DNA from: CAWGGS01 sp046704745
GTDB taxonomy: Bacteria; Desulfobacterota; Desulfobulbia; Desulfobulbales; Desulfocapsaceae
DNA length: 64,000 bases
Assembly: GCA_046704745.1 (NCBI GenBank)
Contig: JBJKRL010000041.1
Span: 1-64,000 of the forward strand
Direction of reading: 5' to 3'
The notes beneath the pieces are model-generated. The model was given only the letters and a program-made list of their open reading frames with translations, was not told where the DNA came from and made no database searches. A program made the translations under genes and the position numbers. This document shows positions 52,299 to 60,690 of the stretch, one piece after another; the stretch's first letter is position 1; every line of letters starts with the position of its first letter.

Positions 52299-52907
52299 CT
52301 ACTTGACCCAATCGACAAGAGGCTCAATCCACTCCTGGTACGGTTTGTAAATCAAACCATGACCGACATCAAGATTTAAAATCAGGGCCTTAGATCTTCC
52401 CATCCCTTGCGAACGCTGGAAATATTTCTCCGGTGTGATCGGCAGCTTATCCGATCGATCATGAATGGATAGAATATCTCCGAAGAGAACGAGCTCTTCA
52501 TCCTGAAGACATCTTTCGAACAATCCTGCCAAGAAAATATAGTTTATTCCCGACTCCTTGAGTATAGCGGAAACATAGGCGCAGATAATGCCACCCTTGG
52601 ATGCTCCGACCACTGTAATATTTTTCGGTGGAACATTGCCTTCCAGAAGCAACCTGATCTGACCGGCAATCTTTGAGGCATATGGTTTCACCTTGGTTCC
52701 TCGGTCTCTGACCTCGCTGATGACGGTGAACCCTTCCCAAGCCAGTTGAGACAGGATGAGTTCGTATTCGTAATAGCCGTGGTCCTCACTTTTGGGACGA
52801 ATCCCTGCCTCTTCCACGATCAGACCGTGAAGATAAAAGAGATACCGGGAGGTTACATCTGGAAGTGATGGGACCTCTTTTAGGATTCGAGTTTGTTCAA
52901 TTTCCAT
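52299..52907 (-). CDS. Alpha/beta-hydrolase-fold protein
   Basis: 202 residues with the nucleophile elbow VVGASKGGIICA (Gly-x-Ser-x-Gly), a possible oxyanion region YLFYLHGLIVEE near residue 25 and a C-terminal His in DVGHGLIY, so a Ser-His catalytic set is plausible. Substrate unknown. AGGAG right before ATG 52907 decides the start over the longer open frame to 53009, which would overlap the upstream gene. It stands 37 bases behind the winged-helix/GHKL/STAS-like gene and probably shares its message. Confidence 0.82.
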   Translation of the reverse strand: MEIEQTRILKEVPSLPDVTSRYLFYLHGLIVEEAGIRPKSEDHGYYEYELILSQLAWEGFTVISEVRDRGTKVKPYASKIAGQIRLLLEGNVPPKNITVVGASKGGIICAYVSAILKESGINYIFLAGLFERCLQDEELVLFGDILSIHDRSDKLPITPEKYFQRSQGMGRSKALILNLDVGHGLIYKPYQEWIEPLVDWVK

Positions 52908-52944
52908 CTTCGACTCCTGGCAGTGTTGAAAGATTTTTTTGTTG

Positions 52945-53991
52945 TCAAACGGTTCGGGAAGAATACTTTTTAGCCTCCTGAATAATCGCTTCAACCTGCT
53001 TGTTGGCATTAATGTAACGCAGTTGGATATTCGGATGTTTAGATGAGAAGACTCTGAATATCTGGTCGGCGAAGGCAGGTCCGATTTCTTTGACGCCGAA
53101 AAAATCCAATACAGCTATTTTGAACTTGTCCACTCCGCTAAGAACTCTGCGAGCAATGGATCGGGAGAACAACGCATCAACGCTGTAATCCATAAACTTG
53201 ATGGGGACACAGGTCTTGGGAGACGTTTCCTGTTCATGGATGTTGTATCTGCTTATCACCTGTTCCATAGTCCTGGTAGTATCATTTCTAATAATCATGC
53301 AGATAAGCGTGCCTGAAATTTCTTCGTCTGATCTGTCGAGTGTCCAGTCCCAATCGAGATCAGCTTGGTGGGAGAGAACAATTCGTCTCGAATGAATGGA
53401 GAAGGAATCGGTCATTTGTGCGGACAATAAGATGTTCATGTCCGCGTTCCCTTTGGGGGTGATCGGCATTGTTCTGTTCGCCAGCTCCACAGCTGCATCT
53501 TTATCGTTGCTCAGTTTAAGCCTCTGCTTGATACTATGAAATATTCCGATTCCGTCGTCTGCAATGTCAATAGTCGATTGCGACTTTTTTTGGATTATTT
53601 TCACCTTGAGCGTGTTGCCTTTCGAGTGAGCCATTCTATTTACAAAGATTTCGGTAAAACAAAATTTCCAGAGTCCCAGAACATTATCAGGAGAAGATTG
53701 TAACAGTGGAAGGACGTCTTTGTTCCAAACACTCTCCACCCTTGGCTTATTTTTCAAAGCATACGTATATTCAGTGATGCGACCTTTGCTCAGACGGTAA
53801 ATTCGGCCTGAGGTATTGCCTTCGATTTCAATGTGCCCCAGGTTAGTGAGCTTTTTTAAATGCCGAGCGGCTGCCTGTCTGGAAATGGCAAATTTTTGGG
53901 CAACAACCTTTACGATGTCCGCAGGATGAAAAGAAACGTTATCTAAAATAAATTTCTGGATACTCTCTGTTCGTTGACTACTGCCTACCAT
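52945..53991 (-). CDS. Winged-helix/GHKL ATPase/STAS-like (DUF4325) regulator
   Basis: 348 residues with an unusual domain order: winged helix (about 1-70; FAISRQAAARHLKKLTNLGH), GHKL-type ATP-binding domain (about 105-250; FTEIFVNRMAHSKGNTLKVK with the N-box Asn and DIADDGIGIF as G1 box) and a C-terminal STAS-like DUF4325 domain (FKIAVLDFFGVKEIGPAFAD). No histidine phosphorylation motif and no membrane segment. It may be an anti-sigma-type kinase and anti-anti-sigma-like domain in one DNA-binding protein. Two bases changes in copy or partner cannot be read from sequence. Its likely partner is the adjacent hydrolase. Confidence 0.82.
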   Translation of the reverse strand: MVGSSQRTESIQKFILDNVSFHPADIVKVVAQKFAISRQAAARHLKKLTNLGHIEIEGNTSGRIYRLSKGRITEYTYALKNKPRVESVWNKDVLPLLQSSPDNVLGLWKFCFTEIFVNRMAHSKGNTLKVKIIQKKSQSTIDIADDGIGIFHSIKQRLKLSNDKDAAVELANRTMPITPKGNADMNILLSAQMTDSFSIHSRRIVLSHQADLDWDWTLDRSDEEISGTLICMIIRNDTTRTMEQVISRYNIHEQETSPKTCVPIKFMDYSVDALFSRSIARRVLSGVDKFKIAVLDFFGVKEIGPAFADQIFRVFSSKHPNIQLRYINANKQVEAIIQEAKKYSSRTV

Positions 53992-54386
53992 TATGAATGT
54001 ATGTGTGTTGTTATGGAAAATTATTTTTTGATAGTGAGAATTAAGGTGCTACTAACAGTTGACGAAACCAGTACTACAAGAGCCTGTTATTGTCAATGAG
54101 AATCTCGCAGGCCTTGCTATTGTTTTCTAAAAGCACCAATCAAATTTGCAGTAACAAAAGAGTAATAATAAAAGTTTGTTATAATGTTTTCACTAGAAAA
54201 AATAGGGTATCCGATTGAATGAACCGGTTTCGCAATTTATTGAAAATCATGTTAGTATAAAGACGATTGCTCCTGGCAGGTTTTTGGGTTAAAAGGCTTT
54301 TGCGGCTTTGCAAAACCGATTAAAATAATCAGACTCCACCATGGGATAAAAACTCGTCTTAGTGAATTCGATAAAAGGAAGATGGT
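53992..54386. other. Gene-free stretch between divergent genes
   Basis: AT-rich. A TATAAT hexamer at 54180-54185 on the plus strand could be a -10 box, but no matching -35 is visible at 17 bases. AAAGGAAG before 54387 serves the lipoprotein. No other structure seen. Confidence 0.4.
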
Positions 54387-54722
54387 ATGAAGAAATGGGC
54401 TGCAGTTGTTATAATTTGTCTTGCAGTTGCAGGTTGTACAAAGGAAACACAGAATAAGATCGGCCGCGCCGTGCAGAATTGGACAGGAACCAATGGTGTA
54501 CTCGAGATATATGCCGGGGATAAGCTGGTCAAACGGTTTATGAAAATAGATAAGCTTTCAACTGCCACGGCAACCGATGGGAGTAAAGAACGTCCCTACC
54601 GATACGGGTATGGCTACCTCGATGCAAATCTTAACGGTATCGTTGATCAGGATGAAAAGAAGGTCTATTTTGAATTCAGTGACTACTCCACCTCTTATAT
54701 TTTCTATGAAAACCCGAACTGA
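54387..54722 (+). CDS. Small lipoprotein
   Basis: 111 residues with a type II signal peptide: KK, hydrophobic core AAVVIICLAVA and lipobox VAGC, so lipidation at Cys17 is expected. The mature part is small and mixed, with repeated aromatic residues (RPYRYGYGYLD, VYFEFSDYSTSYIFYE) and an Asp-rich segment DANLNGIVDQDEKK that could bind calcium. I recognise no family. AAGGAAG precedes the ATG. Followed by the transglycosylase gene. Confidence 0.82.
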   Translation: MKKWAAVVIICLAVAGCTKETQNKIGRAVQNWTGTNGVLEIYAGDKLVKRFMKIDKLSTATATDGSKERPYRYGYGYLDANLNGIVDQDEKKVYFEFSDYSTSYIFYENPN

Positions 54723-54801
54723 TAGGCAACAAGGAGTTCTTCGGTTCTCGAGATATCGAGATTGTGAAAAATCACAGAAAAACATAGAGAAAAACTACTG
54801 A

Positions 54802-55914
54802 ATGACCCAAAAAAGTGAACAAAGATCGACAGAGGTCAAACGATCAGTCCGTTCTGCCGATAGATCACAAGCCAACAAGAGAAAACCGCGGAAAGCCCAA
54901 AAGGAGCCCGTAAAAAAATCGTTATTACAAAAATTGGCAGTCAGAAAGAGGCAGTTGCCGTTGGTGGTGTTTGAGATCTTCTGCCTGGTCACCGCCTCGG
55001 TTGCAATCATCATGGTCATGCTCGGGTATTCGGCGAGTTGGTTTTCAGGCACACGGTTTTTTGAAAGCCTTTTACCTTTTGCCGTGTTCATCCTGGTGCT
55101 GATAGTTCTTACAGCTGTTTTGCTCATCGGCTGGTGGCAGTTGAGAAAACGACTGCAACAGCTATGGATCCCACTCCCATCGATAACCGCCTTTGTCTTC
55201 GCTTGTGGTATTATAACCATAATGATGTTGGGGCAATTCAGTCATGGGTTTGAAAACTTTCGCAACCTGGTCGGCGGCAGACAAGAAGATCGCAAAATAG
55301 CCCTTGCCCATCAGGTATATGCCAGCTATCGTCGCTATGACCAGACGCAATTGCAAAAAATGATCGAGAGGGCGCAAAAATATGTTCCCGTTATTCGAGA
55401 AGCGGCTAGGGCTTTTGATGTGGATGTCAATCTTCTGGAGGGTATCGCGGCAGCGGAATCTTCCTATCTTCCAAGAAAGAGTAAAGACGGCGGGAAAGGA
55501 CTTTTTCAAATAACCCAGATTCCGACTGCCGTGGTCCAACAGGTTAAAAACTATCTTGATGAAGATACGTTAGCTATAGACGATCCGCGTCAGAATGCGT
55601 ATGTGGCGGCGGCGGAATTGAAATACTACCTGTCCGAAATGGATGATAATCTCTTTTTAGGTCTATTGGCCTACAATATCGGACCGGCAAACGGCGGTCT
55701 TCGATTCATCATGAAGCAATACGGCGTGAATAATTTTGTCACGATTCAGCCCTATTTGCAGCAATTGCCCCGGGATTATCCAATCCGTGTCCTTTCATAC
55801 TCTTTGGCATTCCGGCTTTGGGACCAACGGGGTAAACTGTTGGCCTATGAAGAGGGCAAAAACGCCAAAATCATTCAACGAATCGGCATTCCAGGTCTGG
55901 AAGACAATGAATGA
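54802..55914 (+). CDS. Membrane-bound lytic transglycosylase (SLT domain)
   Basis: 370 residues: a long basic N-terminus (about 1-50), three hydrophobic segments (about 53-75, 90-115, 130-150) and a C-terminal SLT goose-lysozyme-type domain (about 195-330) with catalytic Glu in EGIAAAESSYLP, GGKGLFQITQIP and the substrate motif LLAYNIGPANGGL. It cuts peptidoglycan at the outer face of the inner membrane. Several membrane segments before the domain are unusual for this class. Lies 79 bases behind the lipoprotein gene. Confidence 0.88.
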   Translation: MTQKSEQRSTEVKRSVRSADRSQANKRKPRKAQKEPVKKSLLQKLAVRKRQLPLVVFEIFCLVTASVAIIMVMLGYSASWFSGTRFFESLLPFAVFILVLIVLTAVLLIGWWQLRKRLQQLWIPLPSITAFVFACGIITIMMLGQFSHGFENFRNLVGGRQEDRKIALAHQVYASYRRYDQTQLQKMIERAQKYVPVIREAARAFDVDVNLLEGIAAAESSYLPRKSKDGGKGLFQITQIPTAVVQQVKNYLDEDTLAIDDPRQNAYVAAAELKYYLSEMDDNLFLGLLAYNIGPANGGLRFIMKQYGVNNFVTIQPYLQQLPRDYPIRVLSYSLAFRLWDQRGKLLAYEEGKNAKIIQRIGIPGLEDNE

Positions 55915-55925
55915 TAGTTTGATCG

Positions 55926-56798
55926 CTATCTCTCAATTTCGATTGAAGAACCGGTGAACTCTTCTTCCAATATCTCAGGCTCTTCTTCCTTTTCTCCGGC
56001 TCCAATATTGAAACGTTCTCTTAATTTCGTATACGATACCAGGTCTGACTGACGCTCAGAGGGGGTAAGGAACGACTCCAGCTTCGTCGTCAAGATAACT
56101 GGATTGATCTCCGAGTCAATGGCAATCACTCCCTCTAAAATAATTTTTTGCAACAGGAGTTCGTGGTTGGTTCTTTCTTTCAGGTTGGCGGCGAAAGGGA
56201 GGAATAAAAAATTAGCAAAGATCAAACCGTAGAGGGTTGATGTCAAGGCGATGGGGATGGCTTTTAATAGAATCGCAGTGTCGCCGATTCCGCCTAACAT
56301 GGTGATTAGACCGATGACTGATCCGATTAAACCGAAAACAGGGAAGAATTCGGCGATGGTTCGTAGAACTCTCTCTAGATCCTCACGCCGCAGTTTGAAA
56401 AAATACATTTCCGTATTGAGGATATCCCGAATCTGTTCCACCCGGTAGCCGTCGACCAAACATCCCAAGGCCCTTCTGAGAAAAAGAATGGAAGTCTCAT
56501 GTTCCTCCTTTTGCAGTGAGAGGATGCCCTCCATCCTGGATTTTATCGATAAGTCTATTAAAATATTAATGATCTCTGTTTCTGTTTTGATTGGTTTCCG
56601 ATAGGAGGTCAGAACGACCTTAAGTGCTATTTTCAGCTGGTCCAGCCTGAAGCTGACAAGCGACGCAGCTGTGGTGCCGCCTAACACGACGAGAATACCC
56701 GACAGATTGAAATAAAGGGCGATATTTCCGTTCAAGAAAAATCCCAGAAGGAACAGTGCAACGGAGAGGATGAGTCCGATAAGGTTTTTTCGTTTCAT
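55926..56798 (-). CDS. MotA/TolQ/ExbB-type proton channel subunit
   Basis: 290 residues with four hydrophobic segments arranged as in MotA: two near the start (LIGLILSVALFLLGFFLNG; LYFNLSGILVVLGG) and two after the large cytoplasmic loop (FFPVFGLIGSVIGLITMLGG; ALTSTLYGLIFANFLFLP) with the conserved Pro. Forms a stator with the gene at 56813, 14 bases upstream on the same strand. Acidic Glu-rich tail. No flagellar genes are nearby, so it may drive another machine. Confidence 0.88.
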   Translation of the reverse strand: MKRKNLIGLILSVALFLLGFFLNGNIALYFNLSGILVVLGGTTAASLVSFRLDQLKIALKVVLTSYRKPIKTETEIINILIDLSIKSRMEGILSLQKEEHETSILFLRRALGCLVDGYRVEQIRDILNTEMYFFKLRREDLERVLRTIAEFFPVFGLIGSVIGLITMLGGIGDTAILLKAIPIALTSTLYGLIFANFLFLPFAANLKERTNHELLLQKIILEGVIAIDSEINPVILTTKLESFLTPSERQSDLVSYTKLRERFNIGAGEKEEEPEILEEEFTGSSIEIER

Positions 56799-56812
56799 TA
56801 TCTCTCTTCCTG

Positions 56813-57961
56813 TTATTGAGCCGAAACCGGTTCAGGATAATGGTTGCTGATTATCACGTCTATTCTCCTGTTTGCAGCCCGGTTATGGGCAGTGGTGTTT
56901 GGATAAAGTGGTCGGTACGAAGAGAATCCGCTGACCACAAATTGGTTTGGGTTCATCTCTGTCTCTTCGATAAAGAATCGGGCGATGGAGCTTGCTCTGG
57001 CTGCGGAAAGCTCCCAGTTACTGGGAAAACGATTGCCCTGTCTCTGTCGATCGTCGGTATGACCAATAATATCTATCATAAAAGGAGCCTCTTTTATGGC
57101 ACGCCCTATTTTTTGCAGAGTCATCTTTGAGTTTGGTGTCAGTTCCCCTTTTCCCTTATCAAAAAAGAGATCGCTTGTAAGAACGATGAGGATGGATCTG
57201 TCGCCCGGCATAAGGCTGACCGAGGCGTATTGTAAGAGGTTGTATCGCGTGATCGTATCTTTGATTCGACCGAAAAGACGATGGATTTTGTCGGCATGTA
57301 AAGATGTTTGTTTTTTACTCGTTAATTTTTTGGATTCAGCCCTCTCCCGGTCTATCATAAATCCCATATCGGCTTCTTCTTCCGCCCCCTGAATTTGTTT
57401 TTCCTGAGTGCTTTTCATTGAGGCCGAAGGTTCGGAACTCCCTTTTGCTCTTTCCAGTCGCTCTTTGTCTTCTTGGGAGAAAAATTTGGTATTGCTTCCG
57501 ATATCCTCAACATGAATGGGAATGACCTTTTTAATGGTTCCACCGGTAATCAGCGGGAGTGATGGTTTGATGGGTGCAAAATGAGCAGTGGGCGTGTTTG
57601 GGGGTGCTACCTCTACGGCTTTAGCCGTTTCCCCCCCAACAACTTCAGTCTGTTCACTGAAAAGAAGTTTTTTATGCGTTGCCTGATACACAAAAAGAGT
57701 CAGAAAGAGAATGAACATGGTCATCATCAGATCGGACCAGCCTATGGACCAATGCGTGGGACTGGGAGTGGACGAGCGAAAGGAAAAATCTTCAACGGCA
57801 AATACCATGGGTTGCCGACGTTCATTGTCCGTGGGACCGAATTCGGTCGAATAGCGTTTAGCAAGCTCCTGCAACTCCAATTCGGGTTGCTCAACAACCG
57901 GTTCTTGGACTGGGTCGGAGGATTTTTCCGGGAGCATTTCCGCATCCGTTGGTTTCTGCAT
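56813..57961 (-). CDS. MotB/OmpA-type stator partner
   Basis: 382 residues: an N-terminal cytoplasmic part (about 1-65), one membrane segment with the proton-carrying Asp in IGWSDLMMTMFILFLTLF, a long periplasmic linker and a C-terminal OmpA-like peptidoglycan-binding domain (IDIIGHTDDRQRQ, NWELSAARASSIARFF, NRAANRRIDVIISN). Together with the downstream MotA-like gene it makes a stator complex. The N-terminal part is longer than in classical MotB. Confidence 0.9.
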   Translation of the reverse strand: MQKPTDAEMLPEKSSDPVQEPVVEQPELELQELAKRYSTEFGPTDNERRQPMVFAVEDFSFRSSTPSPTHWSIGWSDLMMTMFILFLTLFVYQATHKKLLFSEQTEVVGGETAKAVEVAPPNTPTAHFAPIKPSLPLITGGTIKKVIPIHVEDIGSNTKFFSQEDKERLERAKGSSEPSASMKSTQEKQIQGAEEEADMGFMIDRERAESKKLTSKKQTSLHADKIHRLFGRIKDTITRYNLLQYASVSLMPGDRSILIVLTSDLFFDKGKGELTPNSKMTLQKIGRAIKEAPFMIDIIGHTDDRQRQGNRFPSNWELSAARASSIARFFIEETEMNPNQFVVSGFSSYRPLYPNTTAHNRAANRRIDVIISNHYPEPVSAQ

Positions 57962-58161
57962 GGGTAATGGAGTCTGCTTTTCGTTGTGTTTTATGAAATA
58001 TAACTAATAATAACAAAATGTTGACTTGAATGTAACGTCTTGTGATTGCAGCGAAACAAAAAAATCTTCTATCCAAACCAGCTCTCTTTTAGTCATATCG
58101 GAAGAACATTCCAAAATCAAAAGGAAAAATACGGACCTGTCAGGAGAAAATAAAGATAGTG

Positions 58162-58968
58162 TCAGATATTTTCGAGAAGCCTTGTGGTTACCAGATAGTC
58201 AAACGTTTGTCTGATGGCTGCTTCACTATGCGGCTCAAAAGTGAGTATGGGATGACAATCTTTTTGTTTCAGATATGCAAAAAGACCGGGGAAATCGAAA
58301 TTACCACTCCCCGGAGCAAGATGTTCATCGCGACTGCCATGATTGTCATGGAGGTGCATCTGTCCAAGCCAGGGAAGCATTTCCGGCAACCATTCCCGCC
58401 AGGTCGATCCGGCAAAGGCTAAGAGATGCCCGACATCGAGGCAGAATCCGGAATAGTTGGAGTTCAGTCGATCAAGGAGTGCCTTATGGGTTGACGGCTC
58501 TTTTTCGTAGGTATTTTCAAACATGACAGGGACTTTTAGTCTCCCGGCTTTCTCTACCAATTGGGTCCAGGTGGCATACGCTGTGGCAAACCATTCGTTA
58601 AAGACATACCCATGTTTGTTGGCCTCGAACTGAAGGTGACAAACGATGGAGTGGGGCTGGAAAATCGAGATCAGATCAAAGGCCCTATTGAGCTTCTCTC
58701 GGGTTTTTTCCAAGAGATAGGGATCGAGTCCTCCCGGGGTAAGATCAAAAAAAGGAGCATGCAAGGTACATGCAAGCCCTTTTTTCTTCAGGCAGTCTGC
58801 GATTCTGATGAAGTCTTTTCGCTCTTCATTGTACAGGCATAACCCCTCCAAACCTATTTCGGGCTGGATGTTCTGCTCAAGAAAGAATTCCAGATACTTC
58901 TCTTTCAAGTCATACCAGGGGGCGCTGATGAAGCACCGTTTTTTTATTTTGTCCAGGGCGTTGGTCAT
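58162..58968 (-). CDS. Sugar phosphate isomerase/epimerase-like TIM-barrel protein
   Basis: 268 residues with the xylose isomerase/AP-endonuclease-2 fold: CTLHAPFFDLTPGG, VCHLQFEANKHGY, VMFENTYEKEPST, FCLDVGHLLAFAG and MHLHDNHGSRDEHLAPG supply metal-binding Glu, Asp and His positions. The substrate is unknown; such proteins act on sugars or on abasic DNA. The frame is open to 59103 but ATG 58968 begins at the family N-terminus; the region ahead of it is not typical. Confidence 0.85.
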   Translation of the reverse strand: MTNALDKIKKRCFISAPWYDLKEKYLEFFLEQNIQPEIGLEGLCLYNEERKDFIRIADCLKKKGLACTLHAPFFDLTPGGLDPYLLEKTREKLNRAFDLISIFQPHSIVCHLQFEANKHGYVFNEWFATAYATWTQLVEKAGRLKVPVMFENTYEKEPSTHKALLDRLNSNYSGFCLDVGHLLAFAGSTWREWLPEMLPWLGQMHLHDNHGSRDEHLAPGSGNFDFPGLFAYLKQKDCHPILTFEPHSEAAIRQTFDYLVTTRLLENI

Positions 58969-59556
58969 TTTAAAAGGGGTTTTTTGTGTGAGATTTAAGG
59001 CCGTTTCATTATCCGAACAATTTACACGGTATCTGTCCGGAAATTGATCAAAGCCAGGAGGCAACCTATTCACGGGACGCCATAAACCCTTCCCAGGGGG
59101 CAAAAACCTATGTCATCCAGGCTGCGGAACACGCATAAAATGATTACCCCTTAGCTCCCAGGCATTGAGATCGTCTAAATTTTCATCCTTTGTTGTGCTC
59201 ACACCGCGCGAATGAACATTCATGAGTGGTCCCGGATTGCTTGATTTTCATAAGTATACACGGAATGAGATAAGAGAAAAACAGGGAAATAAAAAAGTAA
59301 GAGATATAGAGAATTCAGTTATGAATAGATCTTGACAAACAGCATTCCGAGAGGTACGAAATATTGCCTTCTTCATGAGAAGTATTCTTGAAAAAAATCA
59401 GAAAGCGCTAATGGTCGGCATTTGAGGAAAAAGAACACCGACGGTTTTCCATTCTATCTTTATTCAAGGTGGGTTTCGTTTCCTGAGTCATTTATTTCAT
59501 TCTTATATTTTTCTATCTCTTTCTCGACCGAATTTCCGGCAATCGCAAGGAGGATT
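58969..59556. other. Gene-free stretch with a possible promoter
   Basis: A TTGACA at 59332-59337 lies 17 bases before TACGAA at 59355-59360 on the plus strand, about 200 bases ahead of the carboxypeptidase start; the -10 is poor. The carboxypeptidase frame is open back to 59422 but lacks a binding site there. Nothing else recognised. Confidence 0.4.
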
Positions 59557-60690
59557 ATGAAGCGGATCGTCTTTTTCATAATTGTCATTATGTTGTTTGA
59601 TCATACGGCTTGGGCAGCTCGGGCCAGAGTAGATTCCATAGCGCAAGATCCATACATCTCAGCTTTGGTAATGGATGCCGATACCGGTAAGGTCTTGTTT
59701 GCAGATCATCCCAATACCGTAGTGTATCCTGCATCTGTTTTAAAACTGATGAACCTTTTTGTAATCCTCGATTTGGTGAAAGAGGGCAAGGTCAAGTTCA
59801 ATGATATGGTGCAAATCACCAGAGAAGCTGCCAGGACCGGAGGATCACAGGTATACCTCGATCCCAGGGAGCAGTTTTCGGTTGATGATCTGCTTTATGC
59901 CTTGATGGTGCAGTCGGCAAACGATGCAGCCGTTGCGCTGGCGATTCATATCGCCGGCTCCAAGGAGGGCTTTGTTGCCATGATGAATCAAAAGGCTCAG
60001 GACCTGGGGATGAAAAACACGCACTTCTATTCGGTACACGGTCTTCCCCCGGATAAAGGACAAAAACCGGACGAGACCACGGCCTTCGATCTCTCCATTC
60101 TCTGCCGTGCGCTGAGCAAGATGCCGGAAGCTTTGAAATATACTTCCACTAAGGAGCGAGGCTTCAGGGAAGGGAAGTTCATTATGCGCAATCACAACCA
60201 TCTTTTAGGGGAAGTGGAAGGGTGCGATGGCTTTAAGACCGGGTATTTCAAGGCAGCTGGATTCTCCATAGCCGCCACTGCTAAAAGAGGCGGGGTTCGT
60301 ATCATCGCCATTGTCATGGGCAGCGAAGATCGAAAGGTGCGCGATGCCAAGGCTGCCGAGTTTCTGGCAAAAGGTTTTTCCATGGAACAGGCACAAGTCG
60401 TGGCCGTTGTGCCGAATAAAAAGCCGGAGCCGCCTCAAGCCGTGGCCGTCGTACCGAATAAAAAGCCGGAGCAGACGGCCGACCGAGTTGAAACGGCTTC
60501 CATCAATCCTGGTCAACCGCAGATGCCGGTGACCCAACCGGCAGCAAAAAAGTCCGAAACGTCTATTCTAGCTGGTTGGGGGAAATTCTTTTTAGGCTTG
60601 GGACTTGGCCTGTTGCTCTTTGCCTTCAGGTTCCTTTTGGTATGGAAACGAAGGAAAAAGGAAAAGGCAAAATATATTCGTCAATTCTGA
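59557..60690 (+). CDS. D-alanyl-D-alanine carboxypeptidase (S11 family)
   Basis: Removes the terminal D-Ala from peptidoglycan stems in the periplasm. 377 residues: signal peptide (IVFFIIVIMLFDHTAWA), then the penicillin-binding active site with Ser-x2-Lys in PASVLKLMN, Ser-x-Asn in VQSANDAAV and Lys-Thr-Gly in GFKTGYFK. After the enzyme comes a Pro/Lys-rich linker with a tandem repeat and a C-terminal membrane segment (KFFLGLGLGLLLFAFRFLLV) instead of the usual amphipathic helix. AAGGAGG before ATG 59557 fixes the start. Its end overlaps the convergent kinase gene by ten bases. Confidence 0.93.
   Translation: MKRIVFFIIVIMLFDHTAWAARARVDSIAQDPYISALVMDADTGKVLFADHPNTVVYPASVLKLMNLFVILDLVKEGKVKFNDMVQITREAARTGGSQVYLDPREQFSVDDLLYALMVQSANDAAVALAIHIAGSKEGFVAMMNQKAQDLGMKNTHFYSVHGLPPDKGQKPDETTAFDLSILCRALSKMPEALKYTSTKERGFREGKFIMRNHNHLLGEVEGCDGFKTGYFKAAGFSIAATAKRGGVRIIAIVMGSEDRKVRDAKAAEFLAKGFSMEQAQVVAVVPNKKPEPPQAVAVVPNKKPEQTADRVETASINPGQPQMPVTQPAAKKSETSILAGWGKFFLGLGLGLLLFAFRFLLVWKRRKKEKAKYIRQF
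60394..60477 (+). repeat. 42-bp tandem duplication inside the carboxypeptidase linker
   Basis: Two copies of a 42-base unit (60394-60435 and 60436-60477) encode QVVAVVPNKKPEPP and QAVAVVPNKKPEQT. Length is a multiple of three, so the frame is kept; the linker is extended by 14 residues. Confidence 0.9.

Noticed and set aside
52299..53991. Reading the DUF4325/hydrolase pair as an anti-phage system
   Set aside because: No nuclease, toxin or other defence gene is linked, so the evidence does not go beyond a regulator with a possible enzyme partner.
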